Shown here: positions 6,253 through 6,714 of the stretch, piece by piece
How positions within the stretch are numbered: position 1 is the first letter of the stretch
How the letters are laid out: each line of letters opens with the position of its first letter
NCBI GenBank assembly: GCA_027297085.1
Contig: JAPUIL010000690.1
Span: 1 to 6,714 of the forward strand
Direction of reading: 5' to 3'
Origin: Verrucomicrobiota bacterium
GTDB taxonomy: Bacteria > Verrucomicrobiota > Verrucomicrobiia > Opitutales > UBA2995
DNA length: 6,714 nucleotides
The notes under the pieces: generated by a model
Databases searched by the model: none
Seen by the model: the letters and a program-made list of their open reading frames with translations, nothing else
Told to the model about the DNA's origin: nothing
Translations under genes and position numbers: made by a program

Positions 6253-6714
6253 CTAACGATTCAGCTTCGCTCCTTTCACTCCAACCGGGACACGAAAAAT
6301 TTGACCACCCCGACCTCTGGAGTTGGTGGTGGCCACATAGAGGGACTCGTGGTCAAAATCACCTTCTCCGAACGCAATACTGGCCGAGCCGTACATGTTT
6401 TCGGCGAGGGTTTTAAGCTCACCTGTTTCGGGATCTAAACGGATTATTTTACCAATCCTGTTGGCGCAAATGTATATTCGTCCTTGAACATCCATAGCCA
6501 GTCCATCGTTGGCTGCATCGAGTCCAGTGCTTGCTATTAGTTCTGCTCCGCCAATGGGTTTGCCATCCTGCAAAGGAACCTTCCAGATGGAATCGTCCAT
6601 CACTACCGGTCGAATGGTTTTAAAAATCTTTGCGACATACATCACGGATTCATCCTGCGACAACGCGAGCCCATTGGGATGATTTACCGCGGTACTGAAC
6701 AACTTGACCGTGCC
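6253..6714 (-). CDS. SMP-30/gluconolactonase-like protein, C-terminal half (start outside window)
   Basis: The frame is open to the right edge (153 codons plus a TAG stop), so only the C-terminal half is seen and the N-terminus lies beyond 6714. An apparent start at 6702 is an internal TTG (Leu) codon, not a real start. By hand alignment about 107 of 149 residues match the complete gene at 4237-5169 without gaps, and both end in GVKGAKLNR. The putative metal ligands in HPNGLALS (Asn) and ANDGLAMD (Asp) are kept, so the visible part looks functional and not decayed. The role should be similar to its paralog: an exported beta-propeller that may act as a metal-dependent lactonase. Divergence is spread evenly, which fits an old duplication followed by selection. 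The gene probably heads the deacetylase cluster, 124 bp before it. Confidence 0.88.
   Translation of the reverse strand, partial: GTVKLFSTAVNHPNGLALSQDESVMYVAKIFKTIRPVVMDDSIWKVPLQDGKPIGGAELIASTGLDAANDGLAMDVQGRIYICANRIGKIIRLDPETGELKTLAENMYGSASIAFGEGDFDHESLYVATTNSRGRGGQIFRVPVGVKGAKLNR

Noticed and set aside
6253..6702. A complete 149-residue short protein starting at 6702
   Set aside because: The supposed start is a TTG inside a reading frame that stays open to the window edge and aligns with the middle of the paralog, so this is a gene truncated by the window and not a short gene.

Overview
All genes in this window are read from the minus strand, so transcription runs from high to low coordinates. 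The sequence looks like a Gram-negative chromosome: there are two lipobox-type signal peptides, several Sec signal peptides and a membrane fatty-acid desaturase. Exported SMP-30-like and YdjC-like proteins, together with starts that lack clear Shine-Dalgarno sequences, point loosely to the Verrucomicrobiota/Planctomycetota side or to Bacteroidota. That placement is an inference from gene style, not a measurement. I see no tRNA, rRNA, CRISPR array, insertion sequence or phage gene.

Layout in transcription order. First (6714-4237) is a small carbohydrate-type cluster. It has the 3' part of an SMP-30/gluconolactonase-like beta-propeller gene (6253-6714), then an exported YdjC/ChbG-type deacetylase (5256-6128), then a second, complete SMP-30-like gene (4237-5169). 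The two SMP-30-like genes are clear paralogs, about 70% identical over the shared 149 residues, and they bracket the deacetylase. A type 1 membrane fatty-acid desaturase (3104-4156) follows 80 bp later on the same strand. It has all three histidine boxes.

Next is a 385-bp non-coding gap (2719-3103). It holds a perfect TATAAT -10 hexamer with a poor -35, preceded by two 8-bp direct repeats one helical turn apart. This looks like an activator-dependent promoter for the downstream operon.

That operon (2718 to 1) is the least understood part: a secreted 407-residue protein, a secreted 270-residue helical/coiled-coil protein whose ATG directly abuts the previous stop codon, and after 22 bp an outer-membrane-type lipoprotein that runs off the left edge. 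I cannot name any of the three. They form a tightly packed, all-exported set, so they are the best candidate in this window for an undescribed envelope system. The lipoprotein has no entry among simple start-to-stop ORFs because its 3' end lies outside the window.
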